Origin: Oegoconia quadripuncta | Lineage: Eukaryota; Arthropoda; Insecta; Lepidoptera; Autostichidae | Reading direction: 5' to 3' | NCBI GenBank assembly: GCA_949316235.1 | Contig: OX438751.1 | Span: 24,395,885 to 24,459,884, forward strand | Length of the DNA: 64,000 bases | Shown: piece by piece, positions 21,117 to 30,342 of the stretch | How the letters are laid out: the number at the start of each line of letters is the position of its first letter | Numbering within the stretch: the first letter of the stretch is position 1 | The notes under the pieces: generated by a model | Seen by the model: only the letters and a program-made list of their open reading frames with translations | Told to the model about the DNA's origin: nothing | Databases searched by the model: none | Made by a program: the position numbers and the translations under genes

Positions 21117-21424
21117 TATCATTTAGCCTGCAGTGTCACTTAGAGATAAGGTTAAAGAGTATAATATTCATAACCCTTTCGTCGTAGTATATTTTTGAAA
21201 ATCTAATAAATGTCAAGAAAATATAGCATCATTTATGAAAAATAATGATAAAGATAAACTTGCAAGTTATGTAAGCAGATAGTAATAATTCATTCAAAGG
21301 GCCTATGCATACGTTTTTTCAATAAGGTTCCCAATGATGTACAAAATCTTCCTTTCAATAAATTAAAAGATTCTATAAAACAGAAACTTGTTAAGAAACC
21401 ATATTATAAAATATCAGACTATTT
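21117..21424 (+). mobile_element. LINE-D, first half of an interrupted copy
   Basis: CTGCAGTGTCACTTAGAGAT through ATTCATTCAAAGGGCCTATG to AATATCAGACTATTT: decayed C-terminal coding part. It continues at about 21720 after an insertion. Confidence 0.75.
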
Positions 21425-21465
21425 TTTTTTATGCACGACGTGTTCGTACTTGACCAAAATCACAC
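21425..21465 (-). mobile_element. SINE-C terminal scrap
   Basis: TTTTATGCACGACGTGTTCG and a short ATCACACC follow; only the extreme 3' end. Confidence 0.55.
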
Positions 21466-21719
21466 CTTTTTTTTATGGTTAACTGGATACGCATTTGACC
21501 ACAATCTCACCTGATGGGAAGTGATGATGTGGCCGAAGATGAAGCACGCGATCTCAGTAGATGCCTATTCACCCTGCTCTTGGAGATCCCAAGGTTGTAG
21601 GATTCAGGAAAGACTGACGCCGGAAGGGAGTTCCATGCCTTGGCTGTTCGCATTATGAATGAAGAATCGAACTGCTTAGTGCGAATGTTCGGTATGTTAA
21701 CTACATGTTAATATCACCT
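21466..21719 (-). mobile_element. Inserted LINE or SINE fragment of another family
   Basis: GATACGCATTTGACC and TCACCTGATGGGAAGTGATG, then GGGAGTTCCATGCCTTGGC. These phrases are common in lepidopteran interspersed repeats, but I cannot name the element. It splits LINE-D. Confidence 0.4.
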
Positions 21720-22080
21720 GATGTTAATATCACTATTTGGATAATAATCAACCATGGACGTAATCAGCTCGTTCGCATGCCGGCTATTTCACAATTAATA
21801 ATAACTTATTATTATTTAATATCTTTATTGACATATTAAATTGTTACAAGCTCCTATGAAGCCTCTGACACCTAAACTAGGTTCAATATACCTGTATCTC
21901 AGGAGTCAGAATAATTAAATATTATTGTAACTTTTTGTAATATAAAAACCTGTTTTTAAAAATAGCAATCCCTCGCGTTTCTGGCTTGTTCTACTCAGGG
22001 CAAAATTGCATTTTAAACAAGCTGTGGCTTAAAAAATGTAAACTCTGACTATTTTAAGTGTACCATGTGTACCTACACCT
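21720..22080 (+). mobile_element. LINE-D, second half (3' UTR)
   Basis: ATAATCAACCATGGACGTAA through CTCGCGTTTCTGGCTTGTTC to CTATTTTAAGTGTACCATG. The segment at about 21830-21910 is extra relative to other copies. Confidence 0.7.
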
Positions 22081-22081
22081 A

Positions 22082-22083
<2 letters not shown>

Positions 22084-22116
<33 letters not shown>
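22084..22116 (+). repeat. (GT)n microsatellite
   Basis: About 16 GT units. Confidence 0.95.
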
Positions 22117-22118
<2 letters not shown>

Positions 22119-22222
22119 TAGTAGTGAAAGAAGTTTTGTACGTTATTAATAATATACATACGTACAGAACGTCACAACCTTTACCCCAATGAGCTGGTCA
22201 GAGATGTCGCAAACATTAAAGG

Positions 22223-22360
22223 AGCGTTGGTGGCTCAGCGGTTTAGACGCGGTCTCCCAATTTAGGAGGTCCCGGTTCGATTCCCAAATAAGATACCGAT
22301 GAGTTTTTAAATTTAATTTAATTACTTGTGTGCATACCACTCAATGGGTGTAAATTCACC
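22223..22360 (+). mobile_element. SINE-E, tRNA-like head and part of body
   Basis: Head GAGCGTTGGTGGCTCAGCGG with A-box-like TGGCTCAGCGG and B-box GGTTCGATTCC (22274-22284). The body word GAGTTTTTAAATTTAATTTA is shared with 28944-29215. Confidence 0.7.
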
Positions 22361-23500
22361 CATACACAGATAAGTAGCACTTGATTTCAATAAATTAAGT
22401 AAACTTTATTGCACAACAAATACGGAATACATTTGTTAAACAAAATTTGATTTGTTAACGATCTTTATGTGCGCTAGGCTAACCCTGTTTAATCTCTCCA
22501 GGGGAAGGGAAATTGTATGCTGATGCTGCAGGTTGCACAAACCTAGTTCGGCAGCTATGGCATTTGTGTACTCGTATTTCTCTGCCAGTATGATATGTTA
22601 TGCCTGTGTATGCCTAAATAGGTACCTACTTATCAAACTCACAGAATTTTATAATGATCATCTCGCACTTTTATCATTAGCGCCTTATTTTATTATTATA
22701 ATTTTCAATAGAGGATAGCATTGGTATCTTAGCAGGGTATATTGTTCACTTTGTCCCATTCCTCTCTGGCCACAGGAAAATTTAAACTATTTGTACTTTA
22801 TTATGCTAATAATATTAGTTTTTTTAATTTTTTTTTTTTAGTTCTAGTGGGCGATTTTCTGATCGCTTAGTAAGGTGGTTCAAAGTGGCTCGAAAGATGG
22901 CGCTAACAGATGGGGCCTCTTATTTCTTACATTTTAATTTAATTTCTACGTTGTCCAGAGCCACGCCTAAACTTAAAAACAAAAATATATGTAACAAAAA
23001 TCGTTAGCCATTGGAAAGTCGCCCATACTGTCTTTGGTGGCAGCAACTACTCTACAGGGGGGGACTGAAAATCAGCAACACTGCTGAGTCCCTACCCATT
23101 CATCACAATACTGTGGTTCTCGATTCTATGTATGCTTGTGTTTTTTTTTTTCTTTTTTGTGATGAATAAATACCTTTTATTTATTTATTTATTTTATTTT
23201 GTATTAGTGGTATTAGTACCACTAGGTAGTAGTATTATGTAACGTTTTCTGAATAAACATTATTCTTATTTATCCGACTGCTCTTAAACGGCGAAGGAAA
23301 CCTGCATGCCTGAGAAATAAAAGGCTAAATATCTTCAAGGTTTCAGAAAGCTAGGATGAACAGTGGTAATCGACACGGCGCCTACTGAAGGTAGACGGTG
23401 CCCTACGTGACTATAGAGTCATGTAGGGCAAGGCAAGAACAAGGTAGCAATAGTGCTACCTTGGCCCAAGACTAATTAAAGAATGAATAGGGTAAGTAGG
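22361..23500. other. Unassigned 1.1-kb stretch with repeat traces
   Basis: 22845-23215 ends in a TTTATTTATTTATTT tail after GATGAATAAATACC and looks like a retroposon 3' end of unknown family. 23280-23465 contains ACGGCGAAGGAAACCTGC (a SINE-E tail phrase) and a CACGGCGCCTACTGAAGG block inversely related to 5885-5935. No gene. Confidence 0.35.
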
Positions 23501-23653
23501 AATAAAATTAAAGAAAAAAAAACCTTTTTAAAAACAAGCTTTTATTATTTGTTTATAAAATGAACTAAAAAGTTAAAAATAAATTAACTCTAAAAAGAAA
23601 TATAACAATTTGTAACTTGATTGTAACCTTTAACGACAAATAAGCGTCTTCGT

Positions 23654-23657
23654 CTAG
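23654..23657 (+). repeat. CTAG target-site copy, left
   Basis: First of two CTAG copies flanking the piggyBac-like element. The undisturbed opposite arm (26573-26576) has one CTAG and none of the CCC...GGG insert. Confidence 0.85.
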
Positions 23658-23670
23658 CCCTTAAATGCAT
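23658..23670 (+). repeat. piggyBac-like left terminal inverted repeat
   Basis: CCCTTAAATGCAT. Contains TTAA at bases 4-7, which is not the target duplication because the right end has TTAG there. Confidence 0.85.
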
Positions 23671-23673
23671 AAG

Positions 23674-23689
23674 GTGTCAAAAATGATAC
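23674..23689 (+). promoter_or_regulatory. Subterminal palindromic motif, copy 1
   Basis: GTGTCAAAAATGATAC, 16 bp inside the left end. Copies at 24024-24039 (GTATCAAAAACGATAC) and 26127-26142 (GTATCAAAATTGATAC) differ at two to four positions. By analogy with subterminal repeats of other piggyBac elements they may bind transposase; that is inference. Confidence 0.5.
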
Positions 23690-24023
23690 TAGGTTTTGTT
23701 TCCGTTACAAATCATATTTTTTAGTCTATTATCATAAACTAGGCTGTGTATACGATACCTTTGCATATTGCCTTTACAAAAAAATAAATGAAGTAATGTC
23801 AATACCGCCATTTTTTTTTATATGTGCAAAAGTTTCAGACGGCTGCTACAAGTTTTCAAGTAAGTAAAATTACAACTTTTTATCTGCTTATATCTTCGAG
23901 ATCTTATATTAGAATTATAAATAAAAATGAAAATAGCCAAGGTATGATATACAAATTGCTGATAATTCACTTATATGGCATACAATTTGTAAATTCTCAA
24001 AGAATTATTTTGTTTTTCGGCTG

Positions 24024-24039
24024 GTATCAAAAACGATAC
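24024..24039 (+). promoter_or_regulatory. Subterminal palindromic motif, copy 2
   Basis: GTATCAAAAACGATAC, 85 bp upstream of the transposase start codon, so it could also influence the promoter. Confidence 0.45.
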
Positions 24040-24123
24040 TCCATGCAGTAACGCACTGTTTGGTATTTTTTTTCTTTTGGGGCTTGGCATGTGGTTTATG
24101 GCGCTTTATTTTGTTTTTGTAGA

Positions 24124-25998
24124 ATGAATAAAAAGACTTTGAAGGAGAAGGATATAGAAGATTTGCTCCAGCAGTTAGAAGGTGGTGAGATCTCAGAAGA
24201 TGATGCGGAATCGGATGGAGACGATTTAGAATACTATCCTACTCATGAAGATATAGAAGCTGATCTTGAAGAAGATGACACTGACGATTTGGTCAGAGAT
24301 GAACTGGATGTGATAGCTGAGGATGGCCCTCCCGATCCCCCGCTGATAAATGATAGTGAAGATATTTTAATCAGCCAACCCGGTCCTAGTTTCAGTCAAC
24401 CTACATATCGAGCAATAGATTCCCAAAGACTTTTGTGGAAAAAACAGTCTATGCCATTTAACGAAAACCAAATTCAGTTCGAAGGTTCCACTGAGTTCCC
24501 TACAGATATTATGTCTCTACAAACCCCTTATCAGTTTTTTTCATACTACTTTACTCCTGATTTTCTCACCAAAATTATTGAAGAAACTAATTTATACTCT
24601 GCATAAAAGAAACCTGAACGCCCTGATTCCATTACTGTAGCAGAATTACGAAAATACTTGGGAATATTGATATTTATGTCCGTGTTTCACTATCCCAGTG
24701 TGCGATTCTACTGGAACACTAAGCATGGGTTTGAATCTATCAAAGAGGCAATGCCTGTGAATAGGTTTGAAAAAATAAGGAGAATACTACATTTTAACAA
24801 CAACAATGATCATAAGCCAGTTACTCATCCTGAACATGACAGGCTTCATAAACTACGTCCAGTAATAGAACATTTAAATTCAAAGTTTTCCAGTGTACCT
24901 TTCAACCAACGATTGTCTATCGATGAGCAAATGTGCTCCACTAAAATTGGCCACTTTATGAAACAATATTTGCCAAATAAACCGCATAAATGGGGCTTCA
25001 AGCTTTTCATGCTATGTTCTTTACTAGGTTACGCCTACAGATTTATTATTTATTCGGGCAAAGACACAGAACCTATGCTTGCCAATGAGGTTGTTGTAGG
25101 GGTGGTAGGTAACACGGTTATAAAGCTTACAAGAGGGATTCCTCGTAGACGGAATCACATAATCTACTTCGACAATTTTTACACCTCGTTGCCTCTTATG
25201 CATTACATGGCCAAGGAAGGAATTTTGTGCCTAGGGACGGTACAAAGAAACCGTCTTAGCAAAAACTGCAAATTGCCAACAAAGCAACAAGTCATGGCTA
25301 GATCGGTGGCGAGAGGAACACATGAAGAATATGTGACAAGCTATGATGGAATCGACATGTCTGCGGTAAGCTGGAAGGATAACAAACAGGTGGTTCTACT
25401 GTCTACTTACGTGGGAGCGTCACCTATGGGGTCTATTGAGAGATACGATAAGACAGAGAAGAGGAGAAAGGCAATACCTTGTCCAAAAGTCGTTACTGAG
25501 TATAACAAGCACATGGGAGGGGTCGACCTTATGGACTCGTACTTGGGCAGATATAGAATTCGTATGAAAACAAGAAAATGGTACATGCGCATTTTCTACC
25601 ACCTTCTGGACCTTTCTGTCATAAACTCTTGGGTTTTATATAAAGAAGTGTGCATCAAAAAACAAATGGGTTCGAAAGAGATATTAAAATTGGCAGATTT
25701 TAGAACAGATCTAGCAGAGACTCTTTGCAAATATGGATTCAACGTTCATCCTGCCAGAGGGCGACCAAGTAGTAACAGTCCCATAGAACCACCACCAAAG
25801 CGAAGAAATGTCCAGCAGGTCCTTCCATCACAAGATGTAAGATACGACGGAGCTGGCCACAAACAAGTGAGATGTGAAAAACGGATGAAATGCATGATGC
25901 GGGGGTGTAAACTTTTGAGCAGTATAAAGTGTGACAAATGCCAAATTTTTCTATGTGCCAAAAAAAATAATGATTGTTTTAACAGTTTCCATCAATAA
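24124..25998 (+). pseudogene. piggyBac-like transposase, 624 codons with one in-frame stop
   Basis: DDE-type transposase that cuts and reinserts its element. The ATG at 24124 was chosen because it opens the acidic N-terminal region (residues about 10-65); the bases before it (TTTTTGTAG) could be a 3' splice site. Codon 161 is TAA (24604-24606), and the frame is otherwise open to the TAA at 25996. The catalytic Asp residues are present: D267 in S-I-D-E-Q-M, D350 in Y-F-D-N-F-Y-T-S, and D468/D471 in G-G-V-D-L-M-D, close to positions 268, 346, 447 and 450 of the classical piggyBac enzyme. A basic P-P-P-K-R-R (about 558) may be a nuclear signal. A C-terminal Cys-rich zinc-binding region spans about residues 584-618 and ends F-N-S-F-H-Q. 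Length is typical. The single stop should prevent a full enzyme. Minus-strand ORFs here are shadows. Confidence 0.93.
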
Positions 25999-26126
25999 TT
26001 TTGTACTAGCATTAATTCTATTTTCGTAGATCCTTTTGTTTTATATTAATTTGATAATTTTATGATACAATATTAAATTTTTTGTTCTCAGATGTTTTTT
26101 AATTTTTTTAAGTCCTAGTGCACGGA

Positions 26127-26142
26127 GTATCAAAATTGATAC
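26127..26142 (+). promoter_or_regulatory. Subterminal palindromic motif, copy 3
   Basis: GTATCAAAATTGATAC, a perfect 16-bp palindrome 135 bp inside the right end. Confidence 0.5.
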
Positions 26143-26264
26143 TAAGTTATTTTTGAAAAAAATAAATATGCTAAAATATATTGCGATTTTTTTAATTATT
26201 TTTACATGATTGAGAAAGCCATTCTCCATTACATTTATTTTTTTGCCAATGAAAAAATAACATC

Positions 26265-26277
26265 ATGCATCTAAGGG
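26265..26277 (-). repeat. piggyBac-like right terminal inverted repeat
   Basis: ATGCATCTAAGGG on the plus strand; inverse of the left end with one mismatch. Confidence 0.85.
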
Positions 26278-26281
26278 CTAG
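26278..26281 (+). repeat. CTAG target-site copy, right
   Basis: Second CTAG copy. The foldback arm resumes directly after it with GACAAAATAATTCC, which matches the complement of 26559-26572. Confidence 0.85.
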
Positions 26282-26762
26282 GACAAAATAATTCCATATT
26301 GTACAAATTTATTTAATTTTAACACTAAAACTTTTCACCATACATAATTATTCAATCTCGTCCCCCCTCTTTATCATAGTCCCCATTTATAAATGAAAGC
26401 GTGTTACATTCAATACAACACAACATTTTCCTCAAGCTATCACAATGTAACACGCTTTCATTTATAAATGGGGACTATGATAAAGAGGGGGGACGAGATT
26501 GAATAATTATGTATGGTGAAAAGTTTTAGTGTTAAAATTAAATAAATTTGTACAATATGGAATTATTTTGTCCTAGACGAAGACGCTTATTTGTCGTTAA
26601 AGGTTACAATCAAGTTACAAATGGTTATATTTCTTTTTAGAGTTAATTTATTTTTAACTTTTTAGTTCATTTTATAAACAAATAATAAAAGCTTGTTTTT
26701 AAAAAGGTTTTTTTTTCTTTAATTTTATTTTTAACTTTTTAGTACCTCTATTTACACGAATC

Positions 26763-27200
26763 AAACGAGACCAAACTCGATGGGGTTGCGTCGTTTAATT
26801 ACGGAGTTCCTATGGCCACCTTCCGGCTCCAACATCAGACCCTGGTTACCATACAGTATCAAAGTACTCGTCAAGACTAATCCAATGAGCCCAAACTCGA
26901 TGGGGTTGCGTCGTTTAATTACGGAGTTCCTATGGCCACCTTCCAACTCCAACATCAGACCCTGGTTACCATATAGTATCAAAGTACTCGTCAAGACTAA
27001 TCCAATGAGCTCAAACTCGATAGGGTTGCATCGTTTAATTACGGAGTTCCTATGGCCACCTTCCGGCTCCATCATCAGACCCTGGTTACCATATAGTATC
27101 AAAGTACTTGTCAAGACGAATCTAATGAGCTCAAACTCGATAGGGTTGCATCATTTAATTACGGAGTTCCTATGGCCACCTTCCAGCTCCATCATCAGAT
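26763..27200 (+). repeat. Tandem repeat, 120-bp unit, about 3.6 copies
   Basis: Units start near 26770, 26890, 27010 and 27130. Each has GTTTAATTACGGAGTTCCTA, CATCAGACCCTGGTTACCAT and GTATCAAAGTACT. The unit length is a multiple of three, which keeps long frames open on both strands (176 and 117 residues), but the repeated peptides look like repeat artefacts. The last unit runs into unique-looking sequence ending AATAAAAGCTTGTAAAA (about 27353). Confidence 0.88.
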
Positions 27201-27353
27201 CAGCTCTATGTCACAATAACATTGCATTGTCATCCGATTTATACATGCATTCTAAATTTCAGCTCAATCGGAAACCGGGAAGTGGATCAAATTTAAGTTG
27301 CAAGATTTGATTACAGACAACGGGACAGGTGAAAGTAAATAAAAGCTTGTAAA
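27201..27353 (+). repeat. Single-copy tail of the 120-bp repeat family
   Basis: TTTCAGCTCAATCGGAAACC and TGCAAGATTTGATTACAGAC, then GGGACAGGTGAAAGTAAATA. A related piece of the same family is at 43247-43350. Such sequences are common interspersed repeats in Lepidoptera; the class is not known to me. Confidence 0.5.
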
Positions 27354-27407
27354 AAGAAGTTACAATGCCACAGACATCATAGGTTGAACTTAAAACACCT
27401 CTCTTTG

Positions 27408-27445
27408 GCATCGACCACCTTCGACCTCATCTTCACTTAACATTA
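27408..27445 (+). mobile_element. SINE-C 3' scrap
   Basis: CACCTTCGACCTCATCTTCA then CTTAACATT, directly followed by a SINE-C head: a tail-to-head junction. Confidence 0.7.
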
Positions 27446-27562
27446 ACCGCCTCCGTGGCTCAATGTAAACAACATATGGTTTACGAATCAGAGGTCGCGG
27501 GTTCGATTCCCAGCGGGGTACATGTTTAGTACTCGGTTTGGCTGGTGGTAGGGCATTTATTT
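27446..27562 (+). mobile_element. SINE-C head and start of body
   Basis: AACCGCCTCCGTGGCTC, B-box GGTTCGATTCC (about 27509) and body to GGTGGTAGGGCATTTA, where it is cut off. Confidence 0.85.
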
Positions 27563-27611
27563 CTCTCAACAAAAGCACCGAATGAATGGTATTTAAAAGA
27601 TTTGACACTAC

Positions 27612-27885
27612 AGTAATAATAATAATAAATATCCTTGACATACACACAGCGCCATCTAGTTTCACTTTAAGCAACTATAAGCTTGTGTTGTGGATACCAG
27701 ATGGTTGATATACTACATAAATACATTTTTTTTGTAAATAAATACTTATTATAAATGAAAACATCCATAACTCGGGTACACATGTCCGTATTCATCACAC
27801 AAACATATGACCCTAGCGGGATTCGAACCCGCACCTTTTTGGTATAGTGGTCAGAGTTGCTAACCACTACACCAAACAGGTCGTC
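27612..27885 (-). mobile_element. SINE-A, full length
   Basis: The best minus-strand copy. The head starts GACGACCTGTTTGGTGTAG at 27885, with rev. comp. B-box GGATTCGAACC at 27819-27829, the full body and an ATT-rich 3' tail near 27612. The head contains the inverted pair TTTGGTGTAGTGGT and ACCACTATACCAAA. Confidence 0.92.
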
Positions 27886-28218
27886 AAATACAGTTATTTA
27901 ACAGTTACATTTCTTTGGGAGCGCTGGAGGTTATACCAGTAGCGTGCACGTTTTGTCACAGATTGATAAAATTTGCTATTAAATGAGACAAAATACAACT
28001 ACAAAATAATAACTTACTTTTATAGCAATGCTCGCAATTGTTTTGAATAAATATCAGTATGAACTAAGTTGTGTTCCAATGTAATAATTATGTAAATATA
28101 TGTAAACAAAAATTGGGAAAAAATAAACAAATTATTATTATTAACATTGTCATACGGCAGTATGTATTGTTGTGTTAGTAGATGCTTGCAAAATTTTTGG
28201 TCAATCACATATCCGCCG
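27886..28218. other. Unassigned sequence
   Basis: Nothing recognised. Confidence 0.35.
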
Positions 28219-28528
28219 TAACCGCCTCCCTGGCTCAATATCAAAACCTAGTGTTTACGATTCCGAGGTCGCGGGTTCGATCATCGGCATATTTAGTACT
28301 CGGTTTCGTTGGTGGTAGGGCATTTTAAATGTCCGCCTGGCTAGCTACCGCCATCTTATCTAAATCTGCCGCCAAACAGCAATGTTAATAGCATTGTTGT
28401 GTTCAGGTTGTCAGAGATAAGATAGCCAGTTCCCCAAATATTTGGTTATCCGGGTCAGTACGCTTCCATCTTCGCCCTCATCTTCACTTAACATCAGGTG
28501 TAATTGAGGTCAAGTACCAATCGGGGGT
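28219..28528 (+). mobile_element. SINE-C, near full length
   Basis: AACCGCCTCCCTGGCTC head, B-box GGTTCGATC (end changed), full body, ends AAGTACCAATCGG with no poly(A). Confidence 0.88.
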
Positions 28529-28943
28529 TAAAAATTGTATTTTAATTACACACAAGGCAAATCGTATGCGGGACCTAAATTCGCTTTGCTCATCGTTAGT
28601 ATTGTCGCTTGGGATCGCGTGTGACACGCAACTGCGCCCAACTTAATCGCCGATAGTCACTGATTGAATACGCTCGCTCAAAATTTTAGGCGCGCCTGAA
28701 GTGGCAATTTAGACGGGAACGCCTGATAAAGGTGACAACCGATGACAAGCTCGGGGTGGTCTATATTCCGTGCCGATACGTTCCATGACATTCGCTATGG
28801 TAACGAATGGTGCGAATATGAATTTAAAGTTTTGGAGCTGACGTCTAAGACTGTATGGTATAAGTTGGTAGTGACTGCCATCGAAATAAAAGATTGCGGG
28901 GTCGAATCACACTAGAAATAAATGTTCAACTTACATGTATTTT
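28529..28943. other. Unassigned sequence
   Basis: No gene recognised. Weak SINE-head-like phrase near 28895 (GCGGGGTCGAATCACACTAG). Confidence 0.35.
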
Positions 28944-29215
28944 AAGCGTCGGTGGCTCAGCTGTTAAGACTTAAAACTTGGGAGGTCTGGGTTTGATTCC
29001 CAGGCAGACCATGCACCAATGAGTTTTTAAATTTAATTTAATTACTTATGTGCATTTAACGGTGAAGGAAAATATCGTGAGGAAACCTGCTTAGAAACCT
29101 GAAGATAGAGGCTCACATATAGCATCAACCTAGCATGTCCAGCAGAGAGCGGCCCGTGACTGTTGTCCTCTACTAAGGAACAGAGGTGAGTGGTCCTTTG
29201 TCCTATTTTTATTCA
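28944..29215 (+). mobile_element. SINE-E, near full length
   Basis: Head AGCGTCGGTGGCTCAGC, B-box-like GGTTTGATTCC, then GAGTTTTTAAATTTAATTTA and GGTGAAGGAAAATATCGTGA, AGGAAACCTGC and a diverged end near AAGGAACAGAGGTGAG. tRNA-derived retroposon, inactive-looking B-box. Confidence 0.65.
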
Positions 29216-29720
29216 GTGCGAAAAGTTTGATAGTACAGCATATCACAATCGTATTGTGATAGCTTTTCACTGTAGCTGAAGGCTGAATATTATAATTATC
29301 TATCGTTCAATACAGTCCACTTCTAGTTAATTCCATCTTTTCCGTGAGTCGTCGTCGCCACACACGGGAAGTGACGGGCTGGTCGTATTCAACTCTGGAA
29401 TCAGCTATACCATCCCCAAACTATTTAATCGCATCTCCAATAACGAAAATCCTCAAGAATCCTGTTATCAGGCAGCGTCCATTGTGGCTGAATAAAGCGG
29501 GGCAGACGTATCAATTTAACTTTTCCACTTTAATGTTGGAATAATTTTGCATATTTATGCGCGGGAGGCGCGAAGCGAGGGACTCGGGTAACTTAGGAGT
29601 ATTCTGTACAAATATGCACGTATTGTAGTCTTCTTTATCAAGGGGCATAGGTCGTTAGAGCACCATCCTGCTTCAACACGTGTACATTTACATAAATCTA
29701 AACCACTCTGGCAGGCTCAA
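29216..29720. other. Unassigned sequence
   Basis: A 66-residue ORF at 29344-29544 has no motif and no credible splice context. Nothing else recognised. Confidence 0.35.
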
Positions 29721-30055
29721 GTTTTTTTTTTATGGACGATGGGTTCGTACATGACCTCAATCACACCTGATGTTAAGTGAAGATGAGGTCGTAGGTGGAT
29801 GCGTACTGACCCGGAAACCCCAACACATTTGGGGGACTGGCTATCTTATCTCTGACAACCGGAACACAACAATGCTATTAACATTGCTGCTTGGCGGCAG
29901 ATTTAGATACGATGGTGGTAGCTAGCCAGGCGGACATTTAAAACGCCCTACCATCAACCAAACCGAGTACTTAAACATGTACCCCGCTGGGGATCGAACC
30001 CGTGACCTCCGAATCGTAAACCCAATGTTGTTTACATTGAGCCACGGAGGCGGTT
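29721..30055 (-). mobile_element. SINE-C, full length
   Basis: T-run, TATGGACGATGGGTTCG, all blocks, rev. comp. B-box GGATCGAACC and head end GGAGGCGGTT. Another SINE-C head fragment follows immediately in the opposite orientation. Confidence 0.92.
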
Positions 30056-30146
30056 AGTAGGAGTCGATGGTTCGATCCCCAGCTGGGTACATATTTAGTA
30101 CTCACTCTGGTTGATGGCAGGTCACTTTTAAATATCCGTCCAGTGG
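30056..30146 (+). mobile_element. SINE-C fragment, start of body, inverted to its neighbour
   Basis: GGTTCGATCCCCAGCTGGGT, GTACTCACTCTGGTTGATGG; stops at GTCCAGTGGGCC where a family-H repeat begins. Confidence 0.7.
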
Positions 30147-30342
30147 GCCTTATTGGATAAATTAACATTTCTTTTTAAATACAGTATAATTCAAAAAAAT
30201 CGCTCTGTCCTGCACTCGAGAAGCCTAGGGCTAATTATAAATAATATCTAAATAGCTTTGACGGGGCTTATTTTCCAGAATTCACGATTATAAAAGAAAG
30301 AGGCCGTTCTTATCTCGAAAATGACCTATTTAGGTATTATTT
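30147..30342 (-). repeat. Family-H repeat and unassigned flank
   Basis: CCTTATTGGATAAATTAACA and GCACTCGAGAAGCC are the inverse of 839-955. Confidence 0.45.

Larger units (their letters stand above)
23658..26277 (+). mobile_element. piggyBac-like DNA transposon, 2,620 bp
   Basis: Cut-and-paste element with 13-bp ends CCCTTAAATGCAT (23658-23670) and, on the other strand, CCCTTAGATGCAT (26265-26277), 12 of 13 matching. It carries one transposase gene (24124-25998). Three copies of a 16-bp palindromic word (see separate entry) lie near the ends. It sits in the left arm of a foldback element, whose other arm gives the empty site. The duplicated target is CTAG, whereas the superfamily normally uses TTAA. 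Little decay is seen apart from one stop codon in the gene, so the insertion is probably fairly recent. Confidence 0.92.
23501..26729. mobile_element. Foldback MITE (~605 bp) split by a piggyBac-like insertion
   Basis: The left arm is 23501-23657 plus 26282-26410, the right arm 26444-26729, and the loop 26411-26443 (33 bp). The arms are almost perfect inverted copies; one seen difference is AACAATTTG against AACCATTTG in the GAAATATAAC region. TTAA lies at 23508-23511 and 26719-26722. If TTAA is the target duplication the ends are AGAAAAAAAAACC, but the inverted match runs about 7 bp further. Removing the 2,620-bp insert and one 4-bp target copy leaves about 605 bp. Non-coding. Confidence 0.88.

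Noticed and set aside
23661..23664. TTAA inside the left piggyBac end as the target duplication
   Set aside because: The right end has TTAG at the corresponding place, and the empty site in the other arm shows that CCC is part of the insert and CTAG is the duplicated target.
25407..25961. Minus-strand ORFs within the transposase
   Set aside because: Shadows of the piggyBac-like gene.
26761..27310. 117- and 176-residue ORFs on opposite strands
   Set aside because: Periodic translation of a 120-bp tandem repeat without starts, splice context or known motif. Also considered as a CRISPR-like array and rejected: long contiguous units, no spacers, eukaryotic context.
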